Shown here in pieces: positions 1 to 8,343 of a DNA stretch of 20,046 bases (within the stretch, counting starts at the first letter, position 1; each line of letters begins with the position of its first letter). The translations under genes were made by a program, and so were the position numbers. Origin of the DNA: an uncultured Chitinophagaceae bacterium (lineage in GTDB: Bacteria; Bacteroidota; Bacteroidia; Chitinophagales; Chitinophagaceae); the NCBI GenBank assembly GCA_903832075.1, contig CAILAF010000051.1, forward strand, positions 1-20,046, read 5' to 3'. Under the pieces are notes generated by a model. That model was not told the DNA's origin. It saw nothing but the letters and a program-made list of their open reading frames with translations, and did not search any database.

Positions 1-227
1 AGTGTAACTAATTTTGCCTTTTCATTTTTTGTAGCAGAAGTATCCAATTTAGATATTTCTTTTTCAAGCGTAGCAATATTTGCTTCTAATTTTGATTGTT
101 GTTTTTTTAATTCTTGAAGCTGGGCTTTTTTTTGTGTCAATTCTACATTTGAATCTTTCTTTGTACCGCAAGATGCAAGTGTAATAAGGGTTACAAGCGT
201 AATTAAAAATTTAGGTGCTGATTGCAT
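1..227 (-). CDS. RND efflux membrane fusion (adaptor) lipoprotein, N-terminal part
   Basis: This gene is cut by the left edge; only the first 75 codons are present. It begins with an ATG at 227, followed by a lipoprotein signal peptide: hydrophobic residues about 7-17 and a lipobox LASC with the lipidated cysteine at residue 20. After that comes a Lys/Gln/Glu-rich stretch with heptad character (about residues 30-70), as expected for the start of an adaptor's linker or coiled-coil hairpin. The start lies 22 bases after the stop of the TolC-family gene, which in turn overlaps a TetR gene. In Bacteroidota the order TetR, TolC, adaptor, RND pump is common, so the adaptor assignment rests largely on context. 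The visible sequence by itself shows only a coiled-coil lipoprotein. The pump gene would lie beyond the window. Confidence 0.7.
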   Translation of the reverse strand, partial: MQSAPKFLITLVTLITLASCGTKKDSNVELTQKKAQLQELKKQQSKLEANIATLEKEISKLDTSATKNEKAKLVT

Positions 228-249
228 ATAATAAATTTTGTGTTTGGTT

Positions 250-1584
250 TTAAAGTTTTCCGATTGCTTTTAAATAATCAACTTTTGCAATGATGGCATC
301 ATACATTGCGTTTACATAATTGGTTTGTGCTGTTTTTAAATCTGTTTCGGCAGCATTGATTTCTGTATTAGAACCGGTGCCTACTTCAAATTTCTTTTTT
401 GTTTGATTGTAAACATTCTCAGCCAGCTGCATGTTTTGTTTTTGATAATCTAAAGTGCGAATAGCGGTTCTAAAATTTAGTTTTGCTTGCACTACTTCAT
501 TATCAATTGATAATTTCAATCCGTCAATTTGATTTTCTATTTGGTGTAATTCAATTTGTGATTGTTTCACTTTTGCATCTTTTCCAAAGCCACTAAATAT
601 AGGAAGCGAAAGATTTACACCTACAAATGAAGTGGTAAACCAATCTCCTTTATTTAAAATATCAAAACTGTTTCGTTGTGCTTGTTTTGAATAGTTTCCA
701 TTTAATGAAAGTGTTGGAAGATAACTGAGTTTATACCTTTTAATATTATACTCATCCAATTTTTTTACCAATCCCAAGTATTGAAAATCTTTTCTGTCGT
801 TGTATTGATAAGTTGTATCGTTTGTAAAATCATTTTTAATTTGATCATAACTTATGATATCGGTTAATATCAAAGAATCTTTTGCCGGCATACCCATTAA
901 TGTTTTTAATCCGAGATAGCCAATCGCAATTTGATTAAGCGCTTTATACTTTTCTGTTTTTAAATTAACTAATTGCACATCGGTTTTATCAACATCTAAT
1001 TTTTCGGCAAAACCATTCTTGTACATTTCGTTTGCATCGTGTTTTAATTTTTCTAATCTTTCAATATTTGCATTTAATAAATCAATCTGTGTTTTACTAA
1101 CCACTAATTGATAATACACTTTATAAATATTGGTTTTAATAAACTCTTCTGTTACTTCTACATTCTTTTTTTGATATTCCATCGAAGTGGCCCGGGCTTG
1201 TAGTCCAACAAAAACCTGACCGTCAAATAATATTTGTTGCAACTGCAAACTCGCATTGGCAACATAGTTAGTGCCGAATTTTACCGGAATATAACTACCA
1301 GCAGGTTGACCAAATATTTGTCCTGGAATTAATGATGTAGGAATATCAATATAATCAGTAGTTCCAAAGGAACTTGAAATGGAAGGTAAAGCAGCAGCGG
1401 TTATACCTCTGTTTATTTGTTCTTGAACACGCACATTCAATAAAGCATTTTTTACTTGCACATTATTTTTATGAGCATAATCCAAACATTGTTGAATAGA
1501 AAAAGATGATGTATTGTTCGTTTGGGCAAATGCTCCTGACGTAAAGAAAACGAGTAAGAAAAAAAGCGATTTCGATTTTATCAT
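250..1584 (-). CDS. TolC-family outer membrane efflux protein
   Basis: A 444-residue protein of the TolC/OEP family, which forms the outer-membrane and periplasmic exit duct of tripartite efflux pumps. It has a Sec signal peptide (residues 1-20, cleavage expected after AFA before Gln21), then the typical opening 'SIQQCLDYAHKNN' of the first OEP repeat. Two long alpha-helical halves follow, rich in Gln, Lys and Asn, with a second half ending 'AETDLKTAQTNYVNAMYDAIIAKVDYLKAIGKL', shown here only as the family-typical ending. Length is normal for the family. The ATG overlaps the TetR stop codon by four bases (ATGA), implying translational coupling and control by that repressor. The substrate cannot be told from sequence. 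Confidence 0.93.
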   Translation of the reverse strand: MIKSKSLFFLLVFFTSGAFAQTNNTSSFSIQQCLDYAHKNNVQVKNALLNVRVQEQINRGITAAALPSISSSFGTTDYIDIPTSLIPGQIFGQPAGSYIPVKFGTNYVANASLQLQQILFDGQVFVGLQARATSMEYQKKNVEVTEEFIKTNIYKVYYQLVVSKTQIDLLNANIERLEKLKHDANEMYKNGFAEKLDVDKTDVQLVNLKTEKYKALNQIAIGYLGLKTLMGMPAKDSLILTDIISYDQIKNDFTNDTTYQYNDRKDFQYLGLVKKLDEYNIKRYKLSYLPTLSLNGNYSKQAQRNSFDILNKGDWFTTSFVGVNLSLPIFSGFGKDAKVKQSQIELHQIENQIDGLKLSIDNEVVQAKLNFRTAIRTLDYQKQNMQLAENVYNQTKKKFEVGTGSNTEINAAETDLKTAQTNYVNAMYDAIIAKVDYLKAIGKL

Positions 1585-2192
1585 AAGTTCATTTCTTTTG
1601 ATGAGTAATATTTTTGAATAATTTTTTGTCCTTTCACTGTGGCAATTCCATATAAAAAATTATCTGTGATAACGTGCAACACATTGGTAAGACTATGTTT
1701 CCCGGCATTGAATAGTTCGGGATTAAAAATTAAAAAAGTAGATCCAATACGAAAACGAGATAAAATATCGGTATTAATATCTTCGCGATATAAACCTTCT
1801 TTTTTTCCACGCTCCAGATTTTTTTTAATAACATCGTATAAAAATTTTGCTTTATGGTCGCTTAGTTTTTTATACGCTTTAGGATGATATTTTTCCAGTT
1901 CATAAATTACCGAAGGGTTCATTAACTGCAATAACTCTTCAGTCATGTTTACAGCCAAAAAAATTTCATGGATAGCGTTTTCACTTTGTTGTTGTTGAGA
2001 TGCACATTCATTCTCGTTTCGACAAATCTCCATATTAATTGCATCTTCTACTAAAGCGTCTTTATCCTGATAAAATTGATAAATTGTTTTTTTTGATATG
2101 CCTAATTGAGTGGCAATTTCATCCATGCTAACGCTGCGTATGCCGTAACGCATAAACATATCGTGGCTTTTAAGTAAAATTCTTTTCTGCAT
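1581..2192 (-). CDS. TetR/AcrR-family transcriptional repressor
   Basis: A 203-residue regulator with an N-terminal TetR helix-turn-helix: residues about 5-45, with SMDEIATQLGISKKTIYQFY as the core at 22-41. This is followed by a variable, mostly helical ligand-binding domain with no recognisable ligand signature. It heads the operon with the TolC channel and the adaptor lipoprotein, and its stop overlaps the next start by four bases. Repressors in this position normally bind a compound exported by the adjacent pump and release the operon promoter; that role is inferred from family and position. A perfect inverted repeat just upstream (2222-2253) is a good candidate for its own binding site. 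The ATG at 2192 is supported by the alignment of the HTH near the N-terminus. Confidence 0.93.
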   Translation of the reverse strand: MQKRILLKSHDMFMRYGIRSVSMDEIATQLGISKKTIYQFYQDKDALVEDAINMEICRNENECASQQQQSENAIHEIFLAVNMTEELLQLMNPSVIYELEKYHPKAYKKLSDHKAKFLYDVIKKNLERGKKEGLYREDINTDILSRFRIGSTFLIFNPELFNAGKHSLTNVLHVITDNFLYGIATVKGQKIIQKYYSSKEMNL

Positions 2193-2214
2193 CTAAAAAA
2201 GTTAAATCAGAGCG

Positions 2215-2245
2215 TAAAACTACGGAAACTTTTTTTGTTACCAAA
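2215..2245 (-). promoter_or_regulatory. Predicted promoter of the TetR-TolC-adaptor operon
   Basis: On the minus strand a TTTG (bases 2245-2242) is followed by 19 bases and then TAGTTTTA (2222-2215). This resembles the Bacteroidota consensus TTTG / TAnnTTTG with one mismatch in the last base of the -7 box. The -7 box ends 22 bases before the TetR start codon. The inverted repeat 2222-2253 overlaps both elements, supporting repression by steric block. Confidence 0.5.
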
Positions 2246-2253
2246 GTTTCCGT
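2222..2253. promoter_or_regulatory. Inverted-repeat operator, probably for the TetR regulator
   Basis: Two perfect 11-bp arms, ACGGAAACTTT (2222-2232) and AAAGTTTCCGT (2243-2253), flank a 10-base centre. The repeat begins 30 bases before the TetR start codon and fills the gap between the predicted -33 and -7 elements of that gene. This placement is what an autoregulatory TetR operator needs. Binding is inferred; no protein-DNA evidence is available here. Confidence 0.7.
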
Positions 2254-2407
2254 GTAAAAATTTTGTTAAGTGGTTAATAAATAAGATGAATGAAAACTAA
2301 TAATCGTTAGCAAATCAGCAGAAATAAGGCGGTATAATTGTACTTATATAATTCAAACTTTATGCAGAACTTCGCAGTATGAGGCATGTAAAAACAAAAT
2401 TGTTTAT

Positions 2408-2419
2408 AAGGACTATTTG
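2408..2419 (+). promoter_or_regulatory. Ribosome binding site and TTG start of the DUF502 gene
   Basis: AAGGA (2408-2412) precedes TTG (2417-2419) by four bases. Most other starts in the window have no Shine-Dalgarno-like sequence, so its presence here supports initiation at the rare TTG. The nearest upstream ATG triplets (2362, 2379, 2386) are in other frames. Confidence 0.5.
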
Positions 2420-3022
2420 AAAAGAATCTTACAATTATTTTTTCAAGGATTAATTGTATTGGCGCCTATTGGCATTACAATTTATGCAGTTGTTTCTTTG
2501 TTCCATTTTGTAGATGGTATCTTGCCTAATATTATTCATTCTCTTTTTCCTGATTTAATTAAAGTTGATATTAATGGAAATTTAGAAAGTATTCCGGGTT
2601 TAGGTTTTGTAGTTGTGATATTGGTGGTGTTGTTAGTTGGTTGGGTATCGTCTTCTTTTGTTGTAAAGAAATTGGTAGACATTTTAGATAAAGTATTAGA
2701 AAACACACCCGGCATTAAATTTATTTATTCTTCCGTGAAAGATTTTTTGGAAGCATTCGCAGGAAATAAAAAGAAATTTGATAAGCCGGTTTTAGTAAAT
2801 GTGGATGGAGAAGATGTTTGGCGTATTGGTTTTATTACGAGACACGAAGCAGAAGATTTTAATTTAATAGATCATTTTATAGTTTATGTGCCTCATTCTT
2901 ATGCTATCAGTGGTATCACGTATTTTGTACCAAAGCATAAAGTTAAACTAATTGATAACGTTAGTGCCGCCGATGCGATGAAATTTTCTGTTACCGGAGG
3001 TGTTACAGATGTGAATGATTAA
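2417..3022 (+). CDS. DUF502 family integral membrane protein
   Basis: A 201-residue inner-membrane protein of the DUF502 family, whose function is not established. The N-terminal hydrophobic helix (about residues 7-30, 'GLIVLAPIGITIYAVV') and a second at about 60-84 match the usual two-helix topology. They are followed by a soluble C-terminal part containing the family-typical 'NTPGIKFIYSSVKDF' and 'HEAEDF...VYVPHSYAISG' regions. No ATG exists in frame upstream. The reading frame begins at a TTG whose product (MKRILQLFFQG) starts exactly where family members start, and AAGGA at 2408-2412 could serve as a ribosome binding site 4 bases away. It stands alone between the divergent TetR operon and serC, 59 bases downstream. 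Confidence 0.88.
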   Translation: MKRILQLFFQGLIVLAPIGITIYAVVSLFHFVDGILPNIIHSLFPDLIKVDINGNLESIPGLGFVVVILVVLLVGWVSSSFVVKKLVDILDKVLENTPGIKFIYSSVKDFLEAFAGNKKKFDKPVLVNVDGEDVWRIGFITRHEAEDFNLIDHFIVYVPHSYAISGITYFVPKHKVKLIDNVSAADAMKFSVTGGVTDVND

Positions 3023-3057
3023 TTGTCTTCTTAACAAAGCCTTTCCTCTTAATTTGT

Positions 3058-3065
3058 TTACTTTG
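3058..3065 (+). promoter_or_regulatory. Possible -7 promoter element of serC
   Basis: TTACTTTG matches the Bacteroidota -7 consensus TAnnTTTG with one mismatch and lies 16 bases before the serC ATG. No convincing TTG or TTTG is found about 19 bases upstream, so this is a half-supported promoter. Read-through from the DUF502 gene is also possible. Confidence 0.35.
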
Positions 3066-3081
3066 CATTTTTGAACAGATA

Positions 3082-4152
3082 ATGAAGAAACATAATTTTA
3101 ATTCAGGGCCTTCTATTTTGCCGCAAGAGGTTTTGCAACAAGCATCTCAAGCAATTCTTGATTTTAATGGTATTGGATTATCAATTTTAGAAATTGGTCA
3201 TCGCACTAATTGGTTTGTAGATGTAATTGAAGAAGCAAAATCTTTAGTGAAAGAATTAATGCAATTAAATGATGATTATGAAGTTTTGTTTTTGCATGGC
3301 GGCGCAACAACGCAATTTATGCAAGTGCCGATGAATTTGTTGGATGATAATGAAACTGCCGCTTATTGCGATAATGGTATTTGGGGAAGTAAAGCTTTTA
3401 AAGAAGCCTCATTATTTGGAAATGCTGTGTTGGCAGCATCTTCAGCCGATAAGAATCATACTTATATTAATAAAGATTTTGCCATTCCGTCTAACGCAAA
3501 ATATTTGCATCTTACAACAAACAATACTGTTGAAGGAACACAATGGCATTCTTTTCCATCAACGAATATTCCTTTGGTGGCAGATATGAGCAGTGATATT
3601 TTTAGTAAAGAGATTAATTTTAAACAGTTCTCATTAATCTATGCAGGTGCGCAAAAAAATATGGGAGCAGCGGGAGTGAATTTAGTTGTGATAAGAAAAG
3701 ATGTTTTGGGAAAAGTGAAAAGAAAAATTTCTGCCATCATGGATTATCAAAAACATATTGATGCAGGTTCTTTATTAAATACGCCACCGGTGTTTGCAAT
3801 TTATGTTGCATTACTCACTTTGCGTTGGATAAAAAAAGAAGGCGGGTTAAAAGAAATGGAAAGAAGAAGTATTGAACGCGCCAATTTATTATACTCAACA
3901 ATTGATGCATTGCCAATATTTACTTCTTATATTAATAAAGGAGATCGCAGCAATATGAATGCGGTATTTTTTATGAAAGATGAAAAATTGCAAGACAAAT
4001 TTTTAGAAGAATGTAAAATCAATGGAATGATTGGTGTTAAAGGATATAGAACTGTTGGTGGGATTCGTGTAAGTATGTATAATGCTTTACCATTGGAAAG
4101 TGTACAAGCATTTTGCGATTTGTCAATTGCATTCGCTCAAAAAAATGGATAA
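3082..4152 (+). CDS. serC: Phosphoserine aminotransferase
   Basis: A 356-residue PLP-dependent class V aminotransferase that converts 3-phosphohydroxypyruvate and glutamate into O-phospho-L-serine and 2-oxoglutarate in cytoplasmic serine biosynthesis; some homologues also serve vitamin B6 synthesis. Diagnostic features are the N-terminal 'NFNSGPSILP' and 'EIGHRTNWF' (normally HRS in the family) and the 'LFLHGGATTQF' phosphate/cofactor loop. The catalytic lysine is K192 in 'YAGAQKNMGAAG', and the C-terminal 'GVKGYRTVGGIRVSMYNA' contains substrate phosphate contacts. Length and ends are normal for the family. No serA (phosphoglycerate dehydrogenase), often seen beside serC in related genomes, is present here. 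Instead a DUF1015 gene follows after 25 bases, suggesting a shared transcript. Confidence 0.96.
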   Translation: MKKHNFNSGPSILPQEVLQQASQAILDFNGIGLSILEIGHRTNWFVDVIEEAKSLVKELMQLNDDYEVLFLHGGATTQFMQVPMNLLDDNETAAYCDNGIWGSKAFKEASLFGNAVLAASSADKNHTYINKDFAIPSNAKYLHLTTNNTVEGTQWHSFPSTNIPLVADMSSDIFSKEINFKQFSLIYAGAQKNMGAAGVNLVVIRKDVLGKVKRKISAIMDYQKHIDAGSLLNTPPVFAIYVALLTLRWIKKEGGLKEMERRSIERANLLYSTIDALPIFTSYINKGDRSNMNAVFFMKDEKLQDKFLEECKINGMIGVKGYRTVGGIRVSMYNALPLESVQAFCDLSIAFAQKNG

Positions 4153-4177
4153 TTATTTTTTAAATAATTTTTTATAG

Positions 4178-5413
4178 ATGACATTAATAAAACCGTTTAA
4201 AGCATTACGTCCGCAAGCGCAGTCTGCAAAACAAGTTGCCAGCAGACCGTATGATGTATTGAATAGTGCCGAAGCAAAAATAGAAGCGCAAGGAAATCCT
4301 TATTCGTTTTTACACATCACCAAAAGTGAAATTGATTTAAGTGCAAATGTTGATGTTCATTCTCAGGAAGTATATCAACAGGCAAAAGATAATTTAACAG
4401 CGTTTATTAAACGAGATATTTTATTTAAAGAAAATAAAGACTGCTATTATATTTATCGTTTAATAATGAATGGCAGAAGTCAAACTGGATTGGTTTGTGT
4501 GAGTAGTGTGGATGATTACGAAAAAGATATTATTAAGAAACATGAATTTACTCGTCCTGAAAAAGAATTAGATAGAATTAATCATATCAAAACTTCTGGG
4601 GCACAAACAGGCAATGTTTTTTTAGCTTATCGCAATAACAAAACGATTGATGATATCATTTTAAAATGGATGCAAGTCAAACAACCGGTTTATGATTTTA
4701 TTTCAGACGATTCAATTCAACATACTATTTGGATTGTAAATGATAATGATACGATCAATCAAATCACAAATATTTTTGCAAAGGAAATTCCTTGCACCTA
4801 TATTGCCGATGGGCATCATCGTGCAGCATCAGCAGCCAAAGTAAGAAAAGCATTGGGAAAAGATGCAACAGACAATTCCAATTATTTTTTAACTACTTTA
4901 TTTCCTTCCAATCAATTATTCATCATGGATTATAATCGTGTAGTAAAAGATTTGAATGGATTAAGTGTGGATGAATTTTTATTGGCATTGCAAGAAAATT
5001 TTTTAATTGAAAAAATTGGATTAAAAGAATTCAAACCGCAACAACCGCATGAATTTGGTTTGTTCATTCAAAATAAATGGTACAAGCTTGTTGCAAAAGA
5101 AGGAACGTATTCAAATGATCCGATTGGAGTGTTGGATGTAAGTATTCTACAAAATAATGTGTTGGATAAAATTTTAAATATAAAAGATCCGCGAACAGAT
5201 AACAGAATTGATTTTGTAGGAGGTATGCGCGGATTAGGTGAATTAGAAAAAAGGGTAAAGAGTAATGAGATGAAAGCTGCATTCAGCCTGTATCCTGTAA
5301 CTATTCATCAATTATTTGATATTGCAGATAGCGGCAATGTAATGCCACCAAAAAGTACATGGTTCGAACCAAAATTAAGAGATGGTTTATTAACTCATTT
5401 GATTTATGAATAA
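4178..5413 (+). CDS. DUF1015 family protein, DGHHR motif
   Basis: A 411-residue soluble protein of the DUF1015 family (function unproven), full length for the family. It shows the family's N-terminal signature 'IKPFKALRPQ...VASRPYDVLNSAEA' and 'NPYSFLHITKSEIDL', and the central 'YIADGHHRAASA' with DGHHR at residues 211-215. DGHHR-like motifs also occur in ParB-fold enzymes such as the free-serine kinases SerK and SbnI. I note this as a motif resemblance only. No signal peptide or membrane segment is visible. It lies 25 bases after serC and 9 bases before a secreted TPR gene. Its recurrent association with serine biosynthesis genes in Bacteroidota, recalled from general knowledge, suggests a role around phosphoserine or serine. 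Confidence 0.92.
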   Translation: MTLIKPFKALRPQAQSAKQVASRPYDVLNSAEAKIEAQGNPYSFLHITKSEIDLSANVDVHSQEVYQQAKDNLTAFIKRDILFKENKDCYYIYRLIMNGRSQTGLVCVSSVDDYEKDIIKKHEFTRPEKELDRINHIKTSGAQTGNVFLAYRNNKTIDDIILKWMQVKQPVYDFISDDSIQHTIWIVNDNDTINQITNIFAKEIPCTYIADGHHRAASAAKVRKALGKDATDNSNYFLTTLFPSNQLFIMDYNRVVKDLNGLSVDEFLLALQENFLIEKIGLKEFKPQQPHEFGLFIQNKWYKLVAKEGTYSNDPIGVLDVSILQNNVLDKILNIKDPRTDNRIDFVGGMRGLGELEKRVKSNEMKAAFSLYPVTIHQLFDIADSGNVMPPKSTWFEPKLRDGLLTHLIYE

Positions 5414-5422
5414 ATAATAGGC

Positions 5423-6469
5423 ATGAAAATATTTTTAATTTTTAGTTTTTTAGTTTTTACATGTTGTTCATCTTTTGCACAAGAAAAAGATGCTAAGCAA
5501 TTGTATGAAACTGCAAAAAACTTTATGCGGCAAGGCGATTTAGATAATTCAACTTTAGTGTTTAATCGTGCATTACAATTAGATCCGAATAATTTAGAAA
5601 TGTTGAAAGACTTTACATTTTTAAATATTTTAAAAAGAGATTATACAAAAGCAATTGAAGTTGGAAAAACTATAATTGACAGACCAGATGCTGATGAACA
5701 AGCATTTCAAATTTTAGGAATGGCATATAAAGCCATTGCTGATTATAAGGAATGCGGAAAGTTATATAAACGTGCATTAAAAAAATTTCCTGTAAGCGGA
5801 GTATTGTTGAATGAAGCCGGCGAATTAACCGCAATGGATGGCGATGTAAATAATGCTATTAATTATTGGGAGAAAGGTATTGAAGCCGATGTTAATTACA
5901 GCAGTAATTATTATAATGCTACCATGTATTATGCTAAAGGCGGTGATCTTTTTTGGATATTAATTTATGGCGAGTTGTTTTTAAATATTGAAAGTTATTC
6001 AACTCGTTCTGCAGAAATGAAAAGTGTTTTATTGGAAGCGTATAAAAAATTATACGCACTGGGGGATGTGACAAAATTATTGGGAACAGAAAAAAAGACC
6101 AATGCATTTGAAAAGGCAATTATTGAAACATTAGCAAAAAGCAATAGTTTATCTTCTGAAGGAATTACTCCAGAAAATTTAAGCGCTATACGTACCCGAT
6201 TTATTTTGGATTGGTTTGGTGCAAAGAACAATGAAAAATTCCCTTTTCGATTGTTTGATAATATGCAATATTTATTACGAGAAGGAATTTTTGACGCCTA
6301 TAATGAATGGATATTTGGCGCCGCCGCAAGCCCAAGTGCTTATCAGGTATGGATTACATCGCATGAACAACAAGCAAATGATTTTAAGCAATTTCAACAA
6401 AGTAGAGTTTTTAAATTACCAACCGGTCAGAATTACAGAGATTTTTCGTTCAGCAAAGATTTTAAATAG
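5423..6469 (+). CDS. Secreted tetratricopeptide-repeat protein
   Basis: A 348-residue protein with a Sec signal peptide (residues 1-19, cleavage expected before Gln20 in 'SSFAQEK'), so it should act in the periplasm or beyond. About four TPR units span residues 23-160. The clearest is residues 23-56, with alternating helices and 'ALQLDPNN' at its end; others contain 'QAFQILGMAYKAIADYKEC' and 'NAINYWEKGIEA'. Such repeats usually mediate protein-protein contact. The C-terminal half (about 200-348) shows no family I recognise and no catalytic motif. The gene starts 9 bases after the DUF1015 stop and is probably cotranscribed with it. Function is unknown; the TPR call is secure, the role is not. 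Confidence 0.85.
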   Translation: MKIFLIFSFLVFTCCSSFAQEKDAKQLYETAKNFMRQGDLDNSTLVFNRALQLDPNNLEMLKDFTFLNILKRDYTKAIEVGKTIIDRPDADEQAFQILGMAYKAIADYKECGKLYKRALKKFPVSGVLLNEAGELTAMDGDVNNAINYWEKGIEADVNYSSNYYNATMYYAKGGDLFWILIYGELFLNIESYSTRSAEMKSVLLEAYKKLYALGDVTKLLGTEKKTNAFEKAIIETLAKSNSLSSEGITPENLSAIRTRFILDWFGAKNNEKFPFRLFDNMQYLLREGIFDAYNEWIFGAAASPSAYQVWITSHEQQANDFKQFQQSRVFKLPTGQNYRDFSFSKDFK

Positions 6470-6510
6470 CACCATCTTCAACAAGCGATTTTTTATTTAG
6501 GCAGTTTTGA

Positions 6511-6518
6511 TTATTTTG
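6511..6518 (+). promoter_or_regulatory. Possible -7 promoter element of the acyl-CoA synthetase gene
   Basis: TTATTTTG differs from TAnnTTTG at one position and lies 34 bases before the ATG at 6553, within the 83-base gap after the TPR gene. No clear -33 element is seen at the usual distance, so support is weak. Confidence 0.25.
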
Positions 6519-6552
6519 TACAACTTTATTGAATCATTAACGATTGTTGCTT

Positions 6553-8343
6553 ATGAGTAATAAAAGATTATTTGATGCAGTAGAAAATCAACTGCTCAAA
6601 TTTCCCAAACAAGATATGTTTGGCGCCAAAGAAAATGGAAGTTGGAAAACATATTCAACTGTTGAAACAAAAGAAATAGTAAATAAATTAAGTGCCGGAC
6701 TATTGCAATTAGGTGTTAGTGGAAATGATTTTACTCCGGAAGGAAGTGATAAAATTGCTATCATCAGCAATAACAGACCTGAATGGGTTTTTACAGATTT
6801 AGCCGTTCAACAATTGGGTGCTATTTTAGTTCCATTATATCCAACAACAAATCCTCTTGAAATAGAATTTATTTTAAATGATGCTAAAGCAAAATATATT
6901 TTTGTAAGTAGTATAGAAATTTTAGAAAAGATAAAATCTATTCAACCAAATATTCCATCACTTCAAAATATTTACTCCTTTGATGTAATTGGTGAAACAA
7001 ATCATTGGAGTAAAATAACAGCATTAGCCAACGAAGAGTCATTACAACAAGTTGAAACAATTAAAAAAAATATTCCTGTTTCGCATGTAGCAACAATTAT
7101 TTATACTTCGGGCACTACCGGTGTTCCAAAAGGGGTAATGTTAACTCATTCTAATATTTATTCTTGCTTGGATTTCACAAAAAGAAGTTTTCCTTTTGAT
7201 GATGCGCCGAAAAACAGAGCATTAAGTTTTTTGCCACTTAATCATATTTTTGAAAAGATCATTACTTATACATATCTCTATAGTGGCATTGGAATTTATT
7301 ATGCAGAAAGTTTTGATACAATCGCTGATAATCTAAAAGAAATAAAACCAAATGGATTTAGTACTGTTCCCAGATTATTAGAAAAAGTGTATGAAAAAAT
7401 AATGATTAAGGGAAATGAATTAACCGGTGTAAAAAGAAAATTATTTTTCTGGTCAGTTGGTTTAGCAGAAAAGTATGATATTAATATTAGTGGCGGATTA
7501 TGGTATAATATTCAATTAGCTATTGCCAATAAACTTATTTTTAATAAATGGCGAGAAGCATTGGGCGGCAATGTTGAATATATTGTTACAGGCGGAGCTG
7601 CTTGTCCGGTAAACCTTTTGCGCATTTTTAATGCTGCACAAATTCCCGTGTTTGAAGGATACGGCCCAACAGAAAATAGTCCGGTGATTAGTATTAATAG
7701 AAAAGGAAAAGGAGGTTCAAAATTTGGAACAGTCGGTCCACCAATAAATGGTATTGAAGTAAAAATAGAAGACGATGGAGAAATTTGTGTAAAAGGACCA
7801 ACCGTAATGAAAGGATATTATAAACGCCAAGATCTTACCGATGAAACAATTATTAATGGGTGGTTACATACTGGCGATATTGGTGTTTTTGAAGATGGAA
7901 AATTTTTAAAGATTACAGATAGAAAAAAGGAATTGTTTAAAACAAGCGGTGGAAAATATGTTGCTCCACAACCTATAGAAAATAAATTTAAAGAAAGTCC
8001 TTTTGTTGAACAGATGATGGTAGTTGGTGCCGATAGAAAATTTGTTGGTGCATTAATTGTTCCGTCTTTTATAACATTAAAAGAATGGATGAAAGAAAAA
8101 GGAATTCCGTTTGTAACGAATGAAGATGCCATTCATAATCCTAAAGTATTGGAATTATATCGACAGTTAATTGAAAGCTTCAATGAATTTTTTAATCATG
8201 TTGAGCAAGTAAAGAAATTTGAATTATTACCAAGAGAATGGAGTATTGATTCCGGTGAGATGACTCCAAAAATGAGTTTAAAAAGAAAAGTAGTAATGGA
8301 AAAATTCAAAGATGCCATTGAAAGAATTTATGCAGGAACATAA
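6553..8343 (+). CDS. Long-chain fatty acid-CoA ligase (AMP-forming)
   Basis: A 596-residue member of the ANL adenylating superfamily that activates a long-chain fatty acid with ATP to acyl-AMP and then acyl-CoA. Motifs seen: the phosphate-binding loop YTSGTTGVPKG (184-194), YGPTEN (370-375), and GWLHTGDIG from residue 436 with the ribose-binding Asp442. The hinge region 'KITDRKKELFKTSGGKYVAPQPIE' follows, shared with the FAA1/ACSL-like subgroup. Near the C-terminus 'TPKMSLKRK' holds the region of the catalytic lysine. The frame is open upstream to a TTG at 6544, but ATG 6553 (MSNKRLFDAV) is preferred as the normal start codon in this family. No signal peptide; likely cytoplasmic or membrane-associated. 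The chain-length preference cannot be read from sequence. Confidence 0.93.
   Translation: MSNKRLFDAVENQLLKFPKQDMFGAKENGSWKTYSTVETKEIVNKLSAGLLQLGVSGNDFTPEGSDKIAIISNNRPEWVFTDLAVQQLGAILVPLYPTTNPLEIEFILNDAKAKYIFVSSIEILEKIKSIQPNIPSLQNIYSFDVIGETNHWSKITALANEESLQQVETIKKNIPVSHVATIIYTSGTTGVPKGVMLTHSNIYSCLDFTKRSFPFDDAPKNRALSFLPLNHIFEKIITYTYLYSGIGIYYAESFDTIADNLKEIKPNGFSTVPRLLEKVYEKIMIKGNELTGVKRKLFFWSVGLAEKYDINISGGLWYNIQLAIANKLIFNKWREALGGNVEYIVTGGAACPVNLLRIFNAAQIPVFEGYGPTENSPVISINRKGKGGSKFGTVGPPINGIEVKIEDDGEICVKGPTVMKGYYKRQDLTDETIINGWLHTGDIGVFEDGKFLKITDRKKELFKTSGGKYVAPQPIENKFKESPFVEQMMVVGADRKFVGALIVPSFITLKEWMKEKGIPFVTNEDAIHNPKVLELYRQLIESFNEFFNHVEQVKKFELLPREWSIDSGEMTPKMSLKRKVVMEKFKDAIERIYAGT

Noticed and set aside
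1639..1887. 82-codon plus-strand frame within the TetR gene
   Set aside because: Antisense to a clear TetR-family gene, no recognisable domain.
2332..2337. TATAAT upstream of the DUF502 gene, like a sigma-70 -10 box
   Set aside because: Bacteroidota use a different consensus and there is no well-spaced -35 or TTTG partner; likely chance in AT-rich DNA.
4151..4173. AT-only inverted repeat followed by T-run between serC and the DUF1015 gene
   Set aside because: The 8-bp arms contain only A and T and overlap the serC stop; too weak to call a terminator, and the AT-rich background gives such repeats by chance.
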